A DNA stretch of 64,000 nucleotides from Brienomyrus brachyistius (Eukaryota; Chordata; Actinopteri; Osteoglossiformes; Mormyridae), in contig NC_064551.1 in NCBI RefSeq assembly GCF_023856365.1, positions 20,708,349 to 20,772,348 on the forward strand, in the 5' to 3' direction. The notes beneath the pieces are model-generated. The model was not told where the DNA came from and did no database searches. It was given only the letters and a program-made list of their open reading frames with translations. The position numbers and the translations under genes are program-made. The first letter of the stretch is position 1. Each line of letters starts with the position of its first letter. Shown piece after piece: positions 12,840-24,131 of the stretch.

Positions 12840-13040
12840 ATGTGTGCGGGTCCTCGTTAATATCTGTATTTTTCGGAAGTGGAAAGGGGATGCAAATTAA
12901 AATAGTGTTTTGGATGGCCTGTGGTATCGTAGTTCCTTTACGACATTTTGATTTACATCTCTCTCGATGTTGCCTAATCCCACAATAGCGCGCGCTAATT
13001 GCATTTTCATTTATTTTAAAACTGGCAGGCAGCAAAGACA
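12840..13040. promoter_or_regulatory. CNE-like block with POU octamer
   Basis: A dense block contains the POU octamer ATGCAAAT at 12890-12897, followed by TTAAAATAG, then CGCTAATTGCATTTTC near 12994-13009. It differs in texture from its neighbours: no simple repeats and several homeodomain-type cores. This is typical of developmental enhancers and conserved noncoding elements. Function and conservation are inference. Confidence 0.3.
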
Positions 13041-14004
13041 GTTTTACAACTCATCGTATGCAGACTTGCTAAAAGTTGGTTAATGCCGGTGGTTTCTGTG
13101 TATTTCAGCAATCCCGACTTTAATATATTATCAGAGGCGCACAATTCCCGTGGCAAAGTGAATAGAACGTGTCATATGTCTGGTGTAATCTGTAAGCATA
13201 TTCCTCTGCCTGGGATCGACCCAAAACTAACATGGCGTAAAACAACGAATAGATGAAAATGACATTAGAGCTCATTAACTGAAAGTTGTATTATTATGTA
13301 AATGTGACTTTGATTGTGTTTGTATAACGCGCTTAATTGTTTCGTTTTTTCTTTGATCTAGGAGGGATGCTAGTAAAATGGGGTTTCTTCTTCTTTATTT
13401 CCAGACTGTCTTCTGGGGGTGGGGAATTGTAGCATAAAGCCGGCTTTGTTCCTGACCGACTCCAGGTGTTTATCACTCAGACACGTTAATGGCTCCGACT
13501 AAAAAGAAAAGAAAAAAAAACGATCTGAAAACTTCAGCAAAACTAAGGAAGCCAGCGTACCGAAAATATTCCCAGTTTTCTAAACCACAAAACGTGCGAG
13601 CTCTCTCCAACTGAAGAAAATAAATTATTTTCCCCTTTGCTTTCTGTTGACACTCGTTTCTCGACATATTTCAAATTAAAATAGGCCTACATATTAGCAA
13701 AGTACTGTCGATTATGTTTTTTGCTGGGACGTGGTACAATTTAAACGTTATGTTTAATATCTCCGTACTCAAAGAAGAACTAATGAAACCGCACTCGCAG
13801 GGCAATTTAGTGAGTCGGGGATCTGAGGTTAATTGGAGGGGTGTATTTGTGTTTGCTTAACGGGGAGATGTTTGCTTAAGCGTGGCCGGGGCGTGTGGCT
13901 GTGTGCGCAACTCGCACGGCCGGTGACACACTGCTCGCCATTGAATACCACCGCCAAGGACGGATGGCTGGATGGATAGAGAGATGGATGTATGGAGGAC
14001 TTAC
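13041..14004. other. Unique DNA with a small lysine-rich ORF
   Basis: No supported gene. A 41-codon ATG frame at 13491-13616 begins MAPTKKKRKKND and is protein-like and basic, but it has no promoter, CpG island or splice donor nearby. It is probably a product of an A-rich tract. Confidence 0.35.
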
Positions 14005-14085
14005 CTCTACATCCAAGTTGGAATCGCGCTCTGCAATCCGCTCCAACTGCAACAGCACGCTTCGTTTTAAGGAAGTGTTAAATTG
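14005..14085 (-). other. Exon-like segment, 27 codons, phase 0/0
   Basis: On the minus strand, acceptor GATTTATTTACAG precedes 81 bp open in phase 0 and a near-perfect donor, GTAGAG followed by gtaagt. The peptide includes LLQLERIAERDSNLDVE, which reads as an amphipathic helix. Length divisible by three and both splice signals make this one of the best minus-strand candidates. The next minus-strand candidates upstream (20758-20822, ending phase 0) and downstream (12515-12549, starting phase 0) are phase-compatible. I do not recognise the protein, and chance cannot be excluded. Confidence 0.25.
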
Positions 14086-17000
14086 CTGTAAATAAATCAC
14101 TCTTCCACATTTCGTCGATTGTGGGGATAGGGGCACTGTAATGGGGCGGGGGGAGGCGAAATGTTTCGTTTCTGAAGCAATCAGGCGAGTTGGCAGTTGA
14201 TGGTAAATAAACCTCGTATTTTTTAATTTGCTCTCTGCGGGCATATGGAAAAGCGGGCGCCCTAAATCAAGCGGCAGAACGCGGTAATGCAAAATAGCGG
14301 TTATTTAACTGTTCCGAAGGCACTTCTACATACCCATGTCTGTCATGCTTCAGTAATAACTGGGAATGCACAAATTACGCGAAGAGCCTTGAAGTTAGAA
14401 GAAGGCACGCTTTAAGAGGTTTTAACAGTTACAAAATCCGAAAGTAAAAATGAACCCTTTATACCAATGTTTTACTTTTCCTGTGTCCATTTAGGCCTAC
14501 AGCATGCATGGCTGTTTGAATGTTTTTCATTAACTGACGTTAATTAAGTTAATAAACAGTTGCTGCAGCAGACAGCGTGCTAGATTTTCAAGTTAAGGAG
14601 GCTGACATTGGGATTGAGCCGCAGTGATGAGCATCGCCCATGCTGGGTCGCAGAACGCTGACATTTTTCAGCAGCGTGGCAAGCAGGAACCCAAATGACT
14701 TTTCACAGGAAACAGGTCGCTTATTGCTGTTTATCCCCTGTCATTCAGTGTGTGTCGAACCGGAGCGAAACATGGAATAAATTCAATTCAGTTCATAAAG
14801 TAGCCGACGAGTACTCCGTGTTTTTTTTATCTCGTAATTACGGTTTTGCACATTAATGTTTTTGTTTATACATATGTTATATTTCATTTGTCATTGTTAT
14901 GCTGAAAATGACTCAGTGTAACAAAAGCAAAATACTTTTTTGTTTCGCTGTGCTATGTCTAGTGGAACATGAATCCAAAAAAGTTTATCTGCAGCCCCTA
15001 ATAGCCTACGTGGCCTATATACGGCTTTTATTTTAAACTGTAAAGCCTAATTCATATATATTTGACTTTCCCGCGTGTGCTTTCCAGCGCTTAATGCTAT
15101 GATGCAGAGGTGCGCACCTACGCACCAGATAAGCGGGCGTGTATATAATACACCTGAGCACCCTGAGAGAGATAGCCTTACATGCAGTAAACGATGGAGT
15201 CTGTTTGTACAAGGAGAGCCTACTCGTAGCTCTGGATAAACATGTTTCTTTATATGGCTGGTGAAAAATGAATCCGCTAATCAACCAGCACCGTTGTTTG
15301 TTGACAGTATTCGTCAGGCGAGGGCGGGATGTGTCTATAGTACTTTTCTGTTGGCTAATTTTTCTGTTGGCTAATGGATTTCTTTGGACTAAACGTGATC
15401 TTATTTGCTATTTTTTCATACAAGGAACTTAATCGTTCTGCATACAATATCTGTAGGTTGTACCCGCATATTTTCTGTTTTCTGTTGCCCTACACTCTTT
15501 ATTTTGTGGCCACTACTTCTCGTTCCCTTGAAAGTGATACAAAATCTTTAAGAATAGAACATATCTGAGTGCAAAATATATGATTTCAACGTTATCTTGG
15601 CTACAGTGTTTCTTAAAGGTGAATTAAATATCCTGATTATGTATACATGCACTGAATCACAGCGAAGAGCGTTCAGTTATGTTAACGTTTTGTCCTCCGT
15701 ATATATAAAAGGGCAGATAAGAGACTGAACTTAATTCTATACATATAAAATATGTCCATTATATATACCAGCATGTAGTTAAATAATCATTAAGTGTAAT
15801 TTGAATTGTCTCTCCGTGCGCAGTTTGCACGTTGTAAGACAGCTTGGCAAAATGTAGGCTGCGTGTGATTTTTGATTTTGGGTATCTCGGTGACAAGCAA
15901 CTTTGCAGTGGACCTGCTTTATATATTTATCTCGGTCGCTAAATAAAGCTTTAGAAAAAAAAAGCGGGGTATGTTTATTTATTGTTTAAACTACTAGCTC
16001 AGTGCCATGATCGCTCTTGCACTGGCATGTAGACAGGTAGTAAAAGTACGGGTTTGAACCCCCTGTGTTCAAAATAAACCGAGTTGACTCCCCCCCCCCC
16101 ATTCCCATGTCGGAGACCCATCGATAGGGTTGCCGGACACCCCATGCAGTTCATTTCCGGCTTCGGGTCTGCTCCTGCCTTAAAGTGATCCCCCGCTGCC
16201 AGGCTGGCCGTCAATCGCCTGACCCCTGCGGTAAGCTGAAGCGTACTGATTCAGACCCAGACTGACACGCATGTTCATGCAGTGGGTACGGCAACTGCAA
16301 TCAATAACACAGCTGTAAGTCAATCTGCAGTCTGAGAGATGACATCACTCCCGTCTCTCATATTCTAATTGGGCTACGCGGATGCAATAGGAACCGTCCT
16401 TCGTTAAGGATTCTAATTACAAACAGGCATCAATATCTGCAGAGGACAAACAGTCATCATATAGATTATTTAACCATGTTCACATTTAGGAACGTAGCCC
16501 TTTGATTTAATGGGAGTTAATGGGAACCATTAGCGAACCTGAACTCGCTGTCCTGCTTTGCTTACGCCTCTGCTTAGTGCTGTTGTAATTGCAATATAAC
16601 AGCATGTATGGAGTTAACAGATCACTCCACCCATTAGCAACTGAGGGTTAGTGATAACGACACCTGGGGGGGTGCAAGGAGCCCAGCGGCCAATAGCATT
16701 GAGCGCCCTCGCTGTTAGCCTCTCTGCTTGAGCCAGCCACTGGAGGCTCAGTCAGCACCTCCTTGGGCACGTCTCTGATGAGATGTCGGCATAAAAATAG
16801 TCACACAGAAATAGCATCTTCGTCGTCATGTAGAACACGAAAGCAGGCTCGGGGAGGGCGCTTTGTGCCACCCGACCTGTGCCAGGCTCTTGGTGTCAAG
16901 GGGCTACGCCCGGCGTTTCAGCGCAGTTGGCTTCGCCCTTTTCTGGTAGGCCCCCAGAAAGGCACTCTTTAGTCAGGACTCATAGCCGCTGGCGATTATG

Positions 17001-18150
17001 GGCCCCTTTGTAATACGGCAGTTGGGGAGGGAGTAGCCCCCCCCAGGGACTGCCATCGAGCTGGGCACTGTCTGCTAGTTCCCAGGAGGCCACCTGAAAA
17101 TGGGAAGAAAACGTAGGGGGAGGGGGGCAGCTGTCAGGGGTATAGCACCTCATACCAAAGGTTCCCAGCCCAATCTATCACCCACCTGAGTGACATCCTC
17201 CACCCTATGGCTGCCCCCAGCCCCAAACCGGACTCGTTGTCCCCCCACCAGCTGCCATCCCCATACATCCCAGGTGTCCCTGGGAGTGGATTCCCCCAAC
17301 CGGATAAGTAAAAAAAAAAACACAACTCCTCAGTCTGGCATTGTCTGACAGCCTTTTATACCTGCAGTGCTCATGCTGAATAGATTGGAACATGTTTAAA
17401 AGACTGAAAATCTATTCAGAATCCCTGCCACCCCAAGGCTGATTTTTGAAAAGCTCTAGAAAAGGTAGGAGTTTGGGGGGGGGGGGGGGGGTAGGGTTGG
17501 ACCATCAATGTGTCTGAGTGTTCCGTTTTTTTTTTTTTTATGTGACTTCTGAACCACCAGATCTGGACTGGTCCATTGAAGAGAACTGAGTGACTAAATG
17601 AGCCCAGCATCCTCAGGGACCAGCAGGATCAGGTTCCCCCAAAAATGTCCTGCTCTCACAAAAGAGCGGAGCCACATGGTTAGGGGGGGTTGTGTTGGGG
17701 GGGGGAGGCTGGGGGATGAGGGGGCTTCGCTGGCAGGGAGAGCGGTAACCAAAGAGGACTTGAAAGGGAGCATTCAGAGAAGGAATGGGGGGGGGGGCTT
17801 CACAATACACTGAAAAAGGCTACTTGGGCAAAAGTGCTATTTCTGATACAGAAACCGAAGCTTTTTGTGACAGACCAGCGGCACGACTAATGCGGCTCCT
17901 ACCACAGGCACCGTCAAAGGGAAAGCAGTGATATTACCACTGCGAAATCCAGTATTATACAGATACAGTAGCCATTACGTTCCAGCTTGTGTGTGTGCTG
18001 TGAACAAATATCACTAATCCCGAACAAATGTCAGATAAACTAAACCTAAGCCTCATAAGTTGATTTATAGAGATGTACAATATTCAACTTATGCAAAAGT
18101 ACTTGTGTAATGCTGGTTTATCCTGATTTTGGTATAATAATATTCTTTCG
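14086..18150. other. Unique and simple-sequence noncoding DNA
   Basis: AT-rich to about 16 kb, then more GC-rich with many homopolymers: C11 at 16090-16100, G17 at 17475-17491, T14 at 17526-17539. No gene is supported. Open frames around 17130-17810 are homopolymer artefacts. Confidence 0.45.
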
Positions 18151-18153
18151 GTT

Positions 18154-18182
18154 GTTATTATTATTATTATTATTATTATTAA
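18154..18182. repeat. (ATT)n microsatellite
   Basis: About nine tandem TTA/ATT trinucleotides. Confidence 0.95.
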
Positions 18183-18669
18183 CAGTCATAATCTCACTCC
18201 AAATGACGTATATGTGTTAATTGTCAGTCAGTGGTATTATACCAGCTATTCATAAACAAAATATTATGACGCATCGTTTCTCCGCACGAAGCCGGGCAGC
18301 AGCTTGGCGATGGTGGTGCTGAGGTCGTGTTCTTCCTAGTGCCTTTGCTCCCTAGACTTTTTTTCAGGGTAGGGAGGGCGGAGTTATGCATGAGGTGAAC
18401 CCCGAAATATCCTCACCAGGAAGCGGCCTTTGAGTGCCAGCCTTCCCCAGTCATCTGGCCCAGGCCTGGCCAGTGCTGAGGCAGCCATATTTAATCAGCC
18501 ACCAGTAACCCGGCCACGCTTGCCAGCAATGATTGGAGCCCTGTTGTATATTACCGGCAGTCCTTCTTCAGACAGCAGTATTGATTAATGTCAGTATCGC
18601 CCATGCCACACACTCTGTTTCTGTGAAACCCGATGCCGTGGGGCAGTGGGCACACAGATGCATCCTGTT

Positions 18670-18848
18670 TCCGTGTCCACTGGAAGCTGCTGGCTCCTGT
18701 GTCTTTGTGAATCTCTCTAGACCACTGTGACTCTCCTTTGTCTTTATTAATCTCCGTCGATCACCGTGAATCTCGTGTCTTTGAGAATCTTTCGAGCCTC
18801 TGAAAATCCGGTTGTCGTTCTTTCTCATAAGTGTGTCTGTGAATCTCC
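18670..18848. repeat. Degenerate shoulder of the 76-bp minisatellite
   Basis: Irregular copies of a short motif of the type TCTTTGTGAATCTC lead into the regular array. These look like old sub-units from which the 76-bp unit was built, or decayed edge copies. Confidence 0.6.
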
Positions 18849-19672
18849 CTGACTCTGTATATCTCCTTCGCCCATGTGAATTTCCAGTGTCATTGTGACT
18901 CTTAAGTTTAATTGTGACTCCTCCTTGACTCTGCATATCTCCTTTGCCTATGCAGATCTCTAGCGTCATTGTGACTCTTAAGTGTAATTGTGACTCCTCC
19001 TTGACTCTGCATATCTCCTTTGCCTATGCAGATCTCCAGTGTCATTGTGACTCTTAAGTGTAATTGTGACTCCTCCTTGACTCTGCATATCTCCTTTGCC
19101 TATGCAGATCTCCAGTGTCATTGTGACTCTTAAGTGTAATTGTGACTCCTCCTTGACTCTGCATATCTCCTTCGCCTATGCAGATCTCCAGCGTCATTGT
19201 GACTCTTAAGTGTAATTGTGACTCCTCCTTGACTCTGCATATCTCCTTAGCCTATGCAGATCTCCAGCGTCATTGTGACTCTTAAGTGTAATTGTGACTC
19301 CTCCTTGACTCTGCATATCTCCTTCGCCTATGCAGATCTCCAGCGTCATTGTGACTCTTAAGTGTAATTGTGACTCCTCCTTGACTCTGCATATCTCCTT
19401 CGCCTATGCAGATCTCCAGCGTCATTGTGACTCTTAAGTGTAATTGTGACTCCTCCTTGACTCTGCATATCTCCTTCGCCTATGCAGATCTCCAGCGTCA
19501 TTGTGACTCTTAAGTGTAATTGTGACTCCTCCTTGACTCTGCATATCTCCTTCGCCTATGCAGATCTCCAGTGTCATTGTGACTCTTAAGTGTAATTGTG
19601 ACTCCTCCTTGACTCTGCATATCTCCTTCGCCTATCCAGATCTCCAGCATCATTGTGACTCTTAAGTGTCTT
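18849..19672. repeat. Minisatellite, 76-bp unit, about 10.8 copies
   Basis: Units start at 18849, 18925, 19001, 19077, 19153, 19229, 19305, 19381, 19457, 19533 and 19609, an exact 76-bp spacing. The first unit is more diverged and the last decays after about 62 bp. Each unit opens with TTGACTCTGCATATCTCC and carries CTCTTAAGTGTAATTGTGAC. Variation is confined to a few sites, such as TTTGCC/TTCGCC/TTAGCC and GTGTC/GCGTC. The unit contains four internal copies of a (T)GACTC or GATCTC word, so it has a finer sub-repeat. Because 76 is not a multiple of three, the minus-strand frames across it (MQSQGGVTI-like) shift every unit and are not genes. Confidence 0.95.
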
Positions 19673-19934
19673 TGTGCCTCTTTGTGGATCTCTATTAATC
19701 TCCTGGACATCAGTGAATCTCCTGTGTTCTAATGAATATAATTCGCCTCTGATTTTTGTTGCTTTTAATTGGTTGTTTAGCTGATGAATGTCACACAGAC
19801 AGCTTCATGGGAAAGGTAAAGGAATATGCCGCAAAATAAGAAGAAAAATTAAGCAAGCTTACAGCTTTCCATTGATGTATACGCAGTCCTGCAGCTGAAT
19901 GAAATACTGCTTTTTTTCTGTGAGAAAATAACAG

Positions 19935-20015
19935 AAAACTGCTTGGTTTGGAACTCAAAATGGGTCAGGTTCAAGCCTCCGGGACAGCCCTTAACCTGAT
20001 TGCTTTTATAGTATA
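19935..20015 (+). mobile_element. SINE family A fragment
   Basis: The stretch with GGTTCAAGCCTCC (B-box-like) followed by CAGCCCTTAACCTGATTGC matches the central part of the element at 3391-3625. It is short and diverged. Confidence 0.4.
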
Positions 20016-20757
20016 CTTAAATATCCTACTGCTTGAGCTTGACAAATTTATGTCATGTTTGGGGAAAGGAGTCTGGTAATTGCTAGGTTACCAGTGTACC
20101 TTAGGTTGAGGTGTAGTTTAACTTCAAAACATCACCTGCCTGTCTTGGGCCCCCACCTGAAGACGCCGTTCCGAATACGGAAGGCGGGGGCTACCTTTTG
20201 GTCACAAACACATTCCACTGTCGCCACGGGAACACCGTCAGTAGTAACCGCACTTCCTGAAGCCTGTGTGATGAATCCGATCTGAGGTCACATCCACAGG
20301 GGCTGGGGGTGGTGTGGGGTGCGGCGAGGGCAGCGGGGGGAGGGTGGGGAGTACTTCCTGTCTGGATGGCTGTAGCACCTCAACGCCAGGGGACACTCAA
20401 CATAATAGCATATTCTCTCGCTGTGAATATAAATCTTCCCCCATTGTCTGCTAATCCTCATATATAAAGTCATGCCTCATTTTGTAGACTGTTTTTGCCC
20501 TTCGAACAAAAACTACACACCCTTGAGTCGTCTCCAGTGGTATGTAAACCGAGATCTATAACAGCCAGTGTATGCCCTACAAAAGCTGCTTCTCTTTGTT
20601 CCCAAGGAGGTTTTCTTGATGCAATAATACACACTTCATTCAGTAGGACTTTCCATCACGGTGCACAACAGCTGGTCTCCACCATACCTCCCATTCCAAC
20701 ATCATTGCCTGTTTCCAATATGCTGACAGGCAGACCGTCTGCCGGACTCATCCTCAC
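20016..20757. other. Unique noncoding DNA
   Basis: No supported gene or repeat apart from a short G-rich segment at 20300-20350. Confidence 0.45.
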
Positions 20758-20822
20758 CTGAGCACAGGTAGCCAGGGTCCAGCAGATGGCCTCTCGCCGT
20801 TCATCTGGAACAACTTGTGAGG
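20758..20822 (-). other. Exon-like segment, 65 bp, good splice signals
   Basis: On the minus strand a pyrimidine-rich acceptor (CTGCACACCATGTGCAG) precedes 65 bp open in the frame containing VPDERREAICWTL. It ends at a good donor, CTCAG followed by gtgagg. Incoming phase requires one base from a previous exon; outgoing phase is 0. It could pair with the minus-strand segment at 14005-14085. The protein is not recognised and the distance (about 6.7 kb) is ordinary for a fish intron. Evidence is limited to splice signals and composition. Confidence 0.22.
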
Positions 20823-21302
20823 CTGCACATGGTGTGCAGAAATACACAGAGAGGGCCCGGTTTCACGGACCAGAGGCTTGGGTTCACACAAACATCTCTT
20901 ATATACTCTTTGGTCACAATCCGGAGGGTTACATCTTCCATAACCACGAAAGGCTGGACAAGCATCAACATTTCACAGCTGCTCTTTGCCATCCAACTGT
21001 AGAATTAACTTTATTTCACATTTCGCGCCGTAGAGAATTAATTTTTTCAGATTACTGGGCCTCGGCACAGAACGTCACGCCGGCACGCACACACCGGCGA
21101 CAGGCGATTGAGATTATTCCACTTTTCACATTTTGTTTTTTTTAGAAAAGACTGGCGTTGACCTCAGCAGATCCTGCTCGTTTCCCTAACAAGACACCTT
21201 TGAATCTTTCAGCAGAAGAGTGTAACGCTTTAATTAGCCTGCGGTCTGCAATTCTTCGTCTCCCTTGGTGGTCAGCCGTGCGTTAGGGGTAAGGGTGGGG
21301 GT

Positions 21303-21315
21303 GGGGGGGGGGGGG
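21303..21315. repeat. Poly-G run (13)
   Basis: One of the long G homopolymers, in a G-rich context that also has G10 at about 21331-21340. Confidence 0.9.
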
Positions 21316-21448
21316 AGTAGCTGGAGGGGCGGGGGGGGGGCCACAAAGACCATCCTTTCTAGAACTCGCCTCCAGCTCATGTGAACAGGTGGGTCCCCAG
21401 GGAGCAGCTTCCCACATTACCTGTGACCTTTCCCATGAGCCCTTGCAG

Positions 21449-21475
21449 GGGCCTCCGTCGCAGGAGGAAAGAGAG
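21449..21475 (+). other. Microexon-like 27-bp segment
   Basis: A strong acceptor (CCCATGAGCCCTTGCAG) and a strong donor (AGAG followed by gtgagc) enclose 27 bp reading GPPSQEERE in phase 0/0. Neural microexons of this size class exist in fish, but the short length makes chance a serious alternative. There is no linked exon. Confidence 0.15.
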
Positions 21476-22059
21476 GTGAGCTCTCTACTCTTCCAGAGGG
21501 TGGATCCCAGGAATGCTGCCCAGCAGGGCCCCGGAATAAACCCTCTCATTCAGAAGGGGAGCTACAGCCTGAAAGGCACTGGCCGCACCCAGCGTGGAAA
21601 TCAGATCAGGAAATAGAGACGCTTTCCCGTCTGCCGAGCCTGGCCCTCGGGGAGCAAGGAGCGCAGGCAGACGGCCAACAGCGACCCCGGGGCCGTGCTG
21701 CACCGCGGCGGAAAATCACCGTGGCGACTGCGTGTTACATTAGCGTGTTAGCCACCGTGAACGCTAAGCTGCCCGCTACTCTCTCTCTGACCATCACTGG
21801 CTTGGCCTTCGCACAAACTGAAGACGTCAGAGTCTGTGGACTCTGATTAGATTAGTTCTTTTTTTTTTGTACAGGGACAGGTGACAAGGTCACCACCGTG
21901 ACCCTCCCAAGCCAGTGGTAAGGTATTCAATTAATGTTAATGGAAAGTGGCAGTGATTGAAAGTTGCAAACCGGTCTATGCGAGAGGGCACGCTTCCACA
22001 AGAGACCATGGCTCGATGCGTAATTGCAGGAGGGACCTGACCTTCATATAACCCGGCTT
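21476..22059. other. Unique noncoding DNA
   Basis: No supported gene. Contains a T9 tract near 21861 and otherwise ordinary sequence. Confidence 0.4.
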
Positions 22060-22240
22060 GCCAGTCAACTGGCCCGTGCCAAGCTGAAAAGAAGCGTTTT
22101 TGGGAGGTAACGTTAGATTGACTATCCTGGCAACAAGGTCATCATTCTTGTGCCTTTTAGCACACAGTCGTGGTGCCGTGTGTCTGAAATGCAATTTATA
22201 TTGCTTCCCTTGTGCATAAATTTTATTTAATGACATGAGA
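22060..22240. promoter_or_regulatory. CNE-like block
   Basis: Non-repetitive AT-rich block including TATCCTGGCAACAAGGTCA, GAAATGCAATTTATATTGC and GCATAAATTTTATTTAATGA. The texture (octamer-like and homeodomain-like words, no simple repeats) resembles developmental enhancers. It overlaps a chance 86-codon minus-strand frame. Conservation was not tested. Confidence 0.25.
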
Positions 22241-22258
22241 TGAGTGCTGAGACCCTCT

Positions 22259-22273
22259 CCCCCCCCCCCCCCC
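22259..22273. repeat. Poly-C run (15)
   Basis: Uninterrupted cytosine run directly right of the CNE-like block. Confidence 0.9.
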
Positions 22274-22946
22274 AGGGCACCCCAAGGTTATCAAACCTGG
22301 TGTTCCTAGGACTCGACTGTGGCTAGAGTTACAAATGAGATCGACTCGGAGGGAAACTCACACTGTGCTTAGATTGCTGAGCCTGTCCAAAATCAACCAG
22401 AGGTCCCACATATTCAGACCCCAGAAATCAGCCCTGCCTTTCAATATCTCTTTCAGTCATCCTGAGATTTATTCATTATATGGAATTACAGTTTGCTGTA
22501 ATTGTTTTTATTTAATTTAATTTTTTTTTTTTTACTTTTTTCCAAGAAGAACTCTGTGTGATGATATTTCCCACAGTTCATCCTTCAATGGATGATATGT
22601 TAGTAAGAAACAGCACAACAGGCATGAATACGACTATTTGGAAATCTTAAGATATCTTAGGGGAGAAGATTAATGAAGAAAAATGAATAAAAGATGACTG
22701 TTGGGATAAGGACCTGAGAACTACATTACTGACAGAGAAATGATGGCAAACCTCCAGAGCTTCAGTGCGAGGTTGTGCTTCAGAAAGATTTCTCAAATAC
22801 CTGCTGAACCTTTTAATAAATACTAACATTTCAGCTGCCGATTCAGTTTGGACCTTTTATATTCTTACAGATTTGACTGATGAAGGTCTGTGCTAAGGTA
22901 AGCCGGCTGAAGGGAAAGACATTGTAAGATGTTTGGGTGGGGCAAA

Positions 22947-23018
22947 GTCAGGTGACCAGTTCTAGTCAGGTGACCGATCCTAGTCAGGTGACCAGTCCAG
23001 GTCAGGTGACCAACCCTC
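22947..23018. repeat. Four 18-bp units each with a CAGGTG E-box
   Basis: Four head-to-tail 18-bp units open with GTCAGGTGACC and then vary (AGTTCTA, GATCCTA, AGTCCAG, AACCCTC). Each carries one CAGGTG E-box in the same position, giving 18-bp spacing. CAGGTG is the core bound by ZEB/SNAI zinc fingers and some bHLH factors. Whether it is bound is unknown. Confidence 0.85.
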
Positions 23019-23380
23019 TTGCCCTGTACACATTATTCCTCATATTTTTTACAACATAACATTTTCTTTGTTCCCCCACTAACCATGTCAGACTGATTCC
23101 AAGTCCTCAAATGGTACCCAGTCCTCACTTGTAGTTCTTCCTTATCCCCAAATCCTTTTATTGTTGTTCCCCTACCCCATTCTTATTTTGTGTTTACCCC
23201 TCCCTGTGGTGTTTGTCATCTCCACAGCCCTCCTCCGACAATGCCCCTCCCCCTCCACATCCTCCCAGCTCAATGTAACACAAATTCCCAGAGCAACTTT
23301 ACACATGCATATTCGTACGTTGGCCTAACACATTGTTTAAAATGCAAAATTTGTTTTGCTTAACATGAAGTTATACGTTT
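23019..23380. other. Pyrimidine-rich noncoding stretch
   Basis: The + strand is C/T-rich from about 23020 to 23270, with many CCCC and TTCC words. No gene is supported. Confidence 0.5.
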
Positions 23381-23560
23381 CCATGCATTTTCCATCCCCT
23401 CTTGTCCTGTTCAGGGTCACCGGGGTCTGGAGCTTATCCCAGAAGCTACAGACACAAGGCAGGGAAGAACACAGGATGGGGCACCAACCTATCGCACGAT
23501 ATTCACACCATTCACATGTACATTCACACTTATGGACAGTTTGGCAAATTCGCTTCTACT
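23381..23560 (-). mobile_element. SINE family B fragment (minus)
   Basis: Reverse-complement copy: the tail-like TTTTCCATCCCCT, then 'GGGTCACCGGGGTCTGGAGC', 'GGATGGGGCACCAACC' and 'ATTCACACTTATGG' follow the order expected for the family seen whole at 42288-42655. Confidence 0.6.
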
Positions 23561-23715
23561 TCAGGAAAAATGAGCGCATACAATATCTCTCCAGCTAGCA
23601 TTTCCCTATTCACTCTCACTGCCAGATTGGCTTAATGAGCACCTTGTAAGTTCAGGTCTGTTGTCCTCTCGAGAGTTCGGTGGTAATTGATTAAAAGGGT
23701 AATAGCGGTAGGTTA

Positions 23716-23730
23716 CCCCCCCCCCCCCCC
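23716..23730. repeat. Poly-C run (15)
   Basis: Cytosine homopolymer. The proline/glycine-rich frames around it are artefacts. Confidence 0.9.
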
Positions 23731-23950
23731 ATAAGAAGGCAGCAGCGAATGGTTCCGCACCATCTCCAGTGACAAAGAAGGGGCCGGCGCACACGCATCT
23801 GACGACCTTGAGGAATATTCAAAGTGACATTGCTGTGAACTCGACAAGGCCCAAAATCCATGAATTACAGGCCAGTTAATACAGAGGAGTCCTTCAGGGG
23901 GGTGGCGATGATGTGGGGGTTGTGGCCAGGGGGTGGGGGGATGAGGGGGT

Positions 23951-24033
23951 GGGGGGGGGGGGGGGCGGTCGGAGATCAGATTTCGCTCCACAGATCCATT
24001 ACCTGCAAAGAGCTTCACACAGGAGACGTCTGC

Positions 24034-24064
<31 letters not shown>

Positions 24065-24094
24065 ACCAATAAGGTGGGGGGGGGGGGGGGGGGG

Positions 24095-24125
<31 letters not shown>
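23951..24125. repeat. Compound simple repeat: G15, A27, G22, (GA)n
   Basis: G15 at 23951-23965, poly-A at 24035-24061 (27 bases), poly-G at 24076-24097 (22 bases), then (GA) repeats to about 24125. The + strand is purine-only across 24076-24129 and nearly so from 24035. It has potential for quadruplex or triplex structures. Confidence 0.95.

Positions 24126-24131
<6 letters not shown>

Noticed and set aside
19510..19710. Minus-strand frame across the minisatellite
   Set aside because: The unit of 76 bp shifts frame every copy, so the frame is a by-product.
22870..22897. 27-bp exon with excellent acceptor (TATTCTTACAG) and gtaagc donor
   Set aside because: Stops in all three frames and no linked exon; could at most be part of a noncoding RNA.
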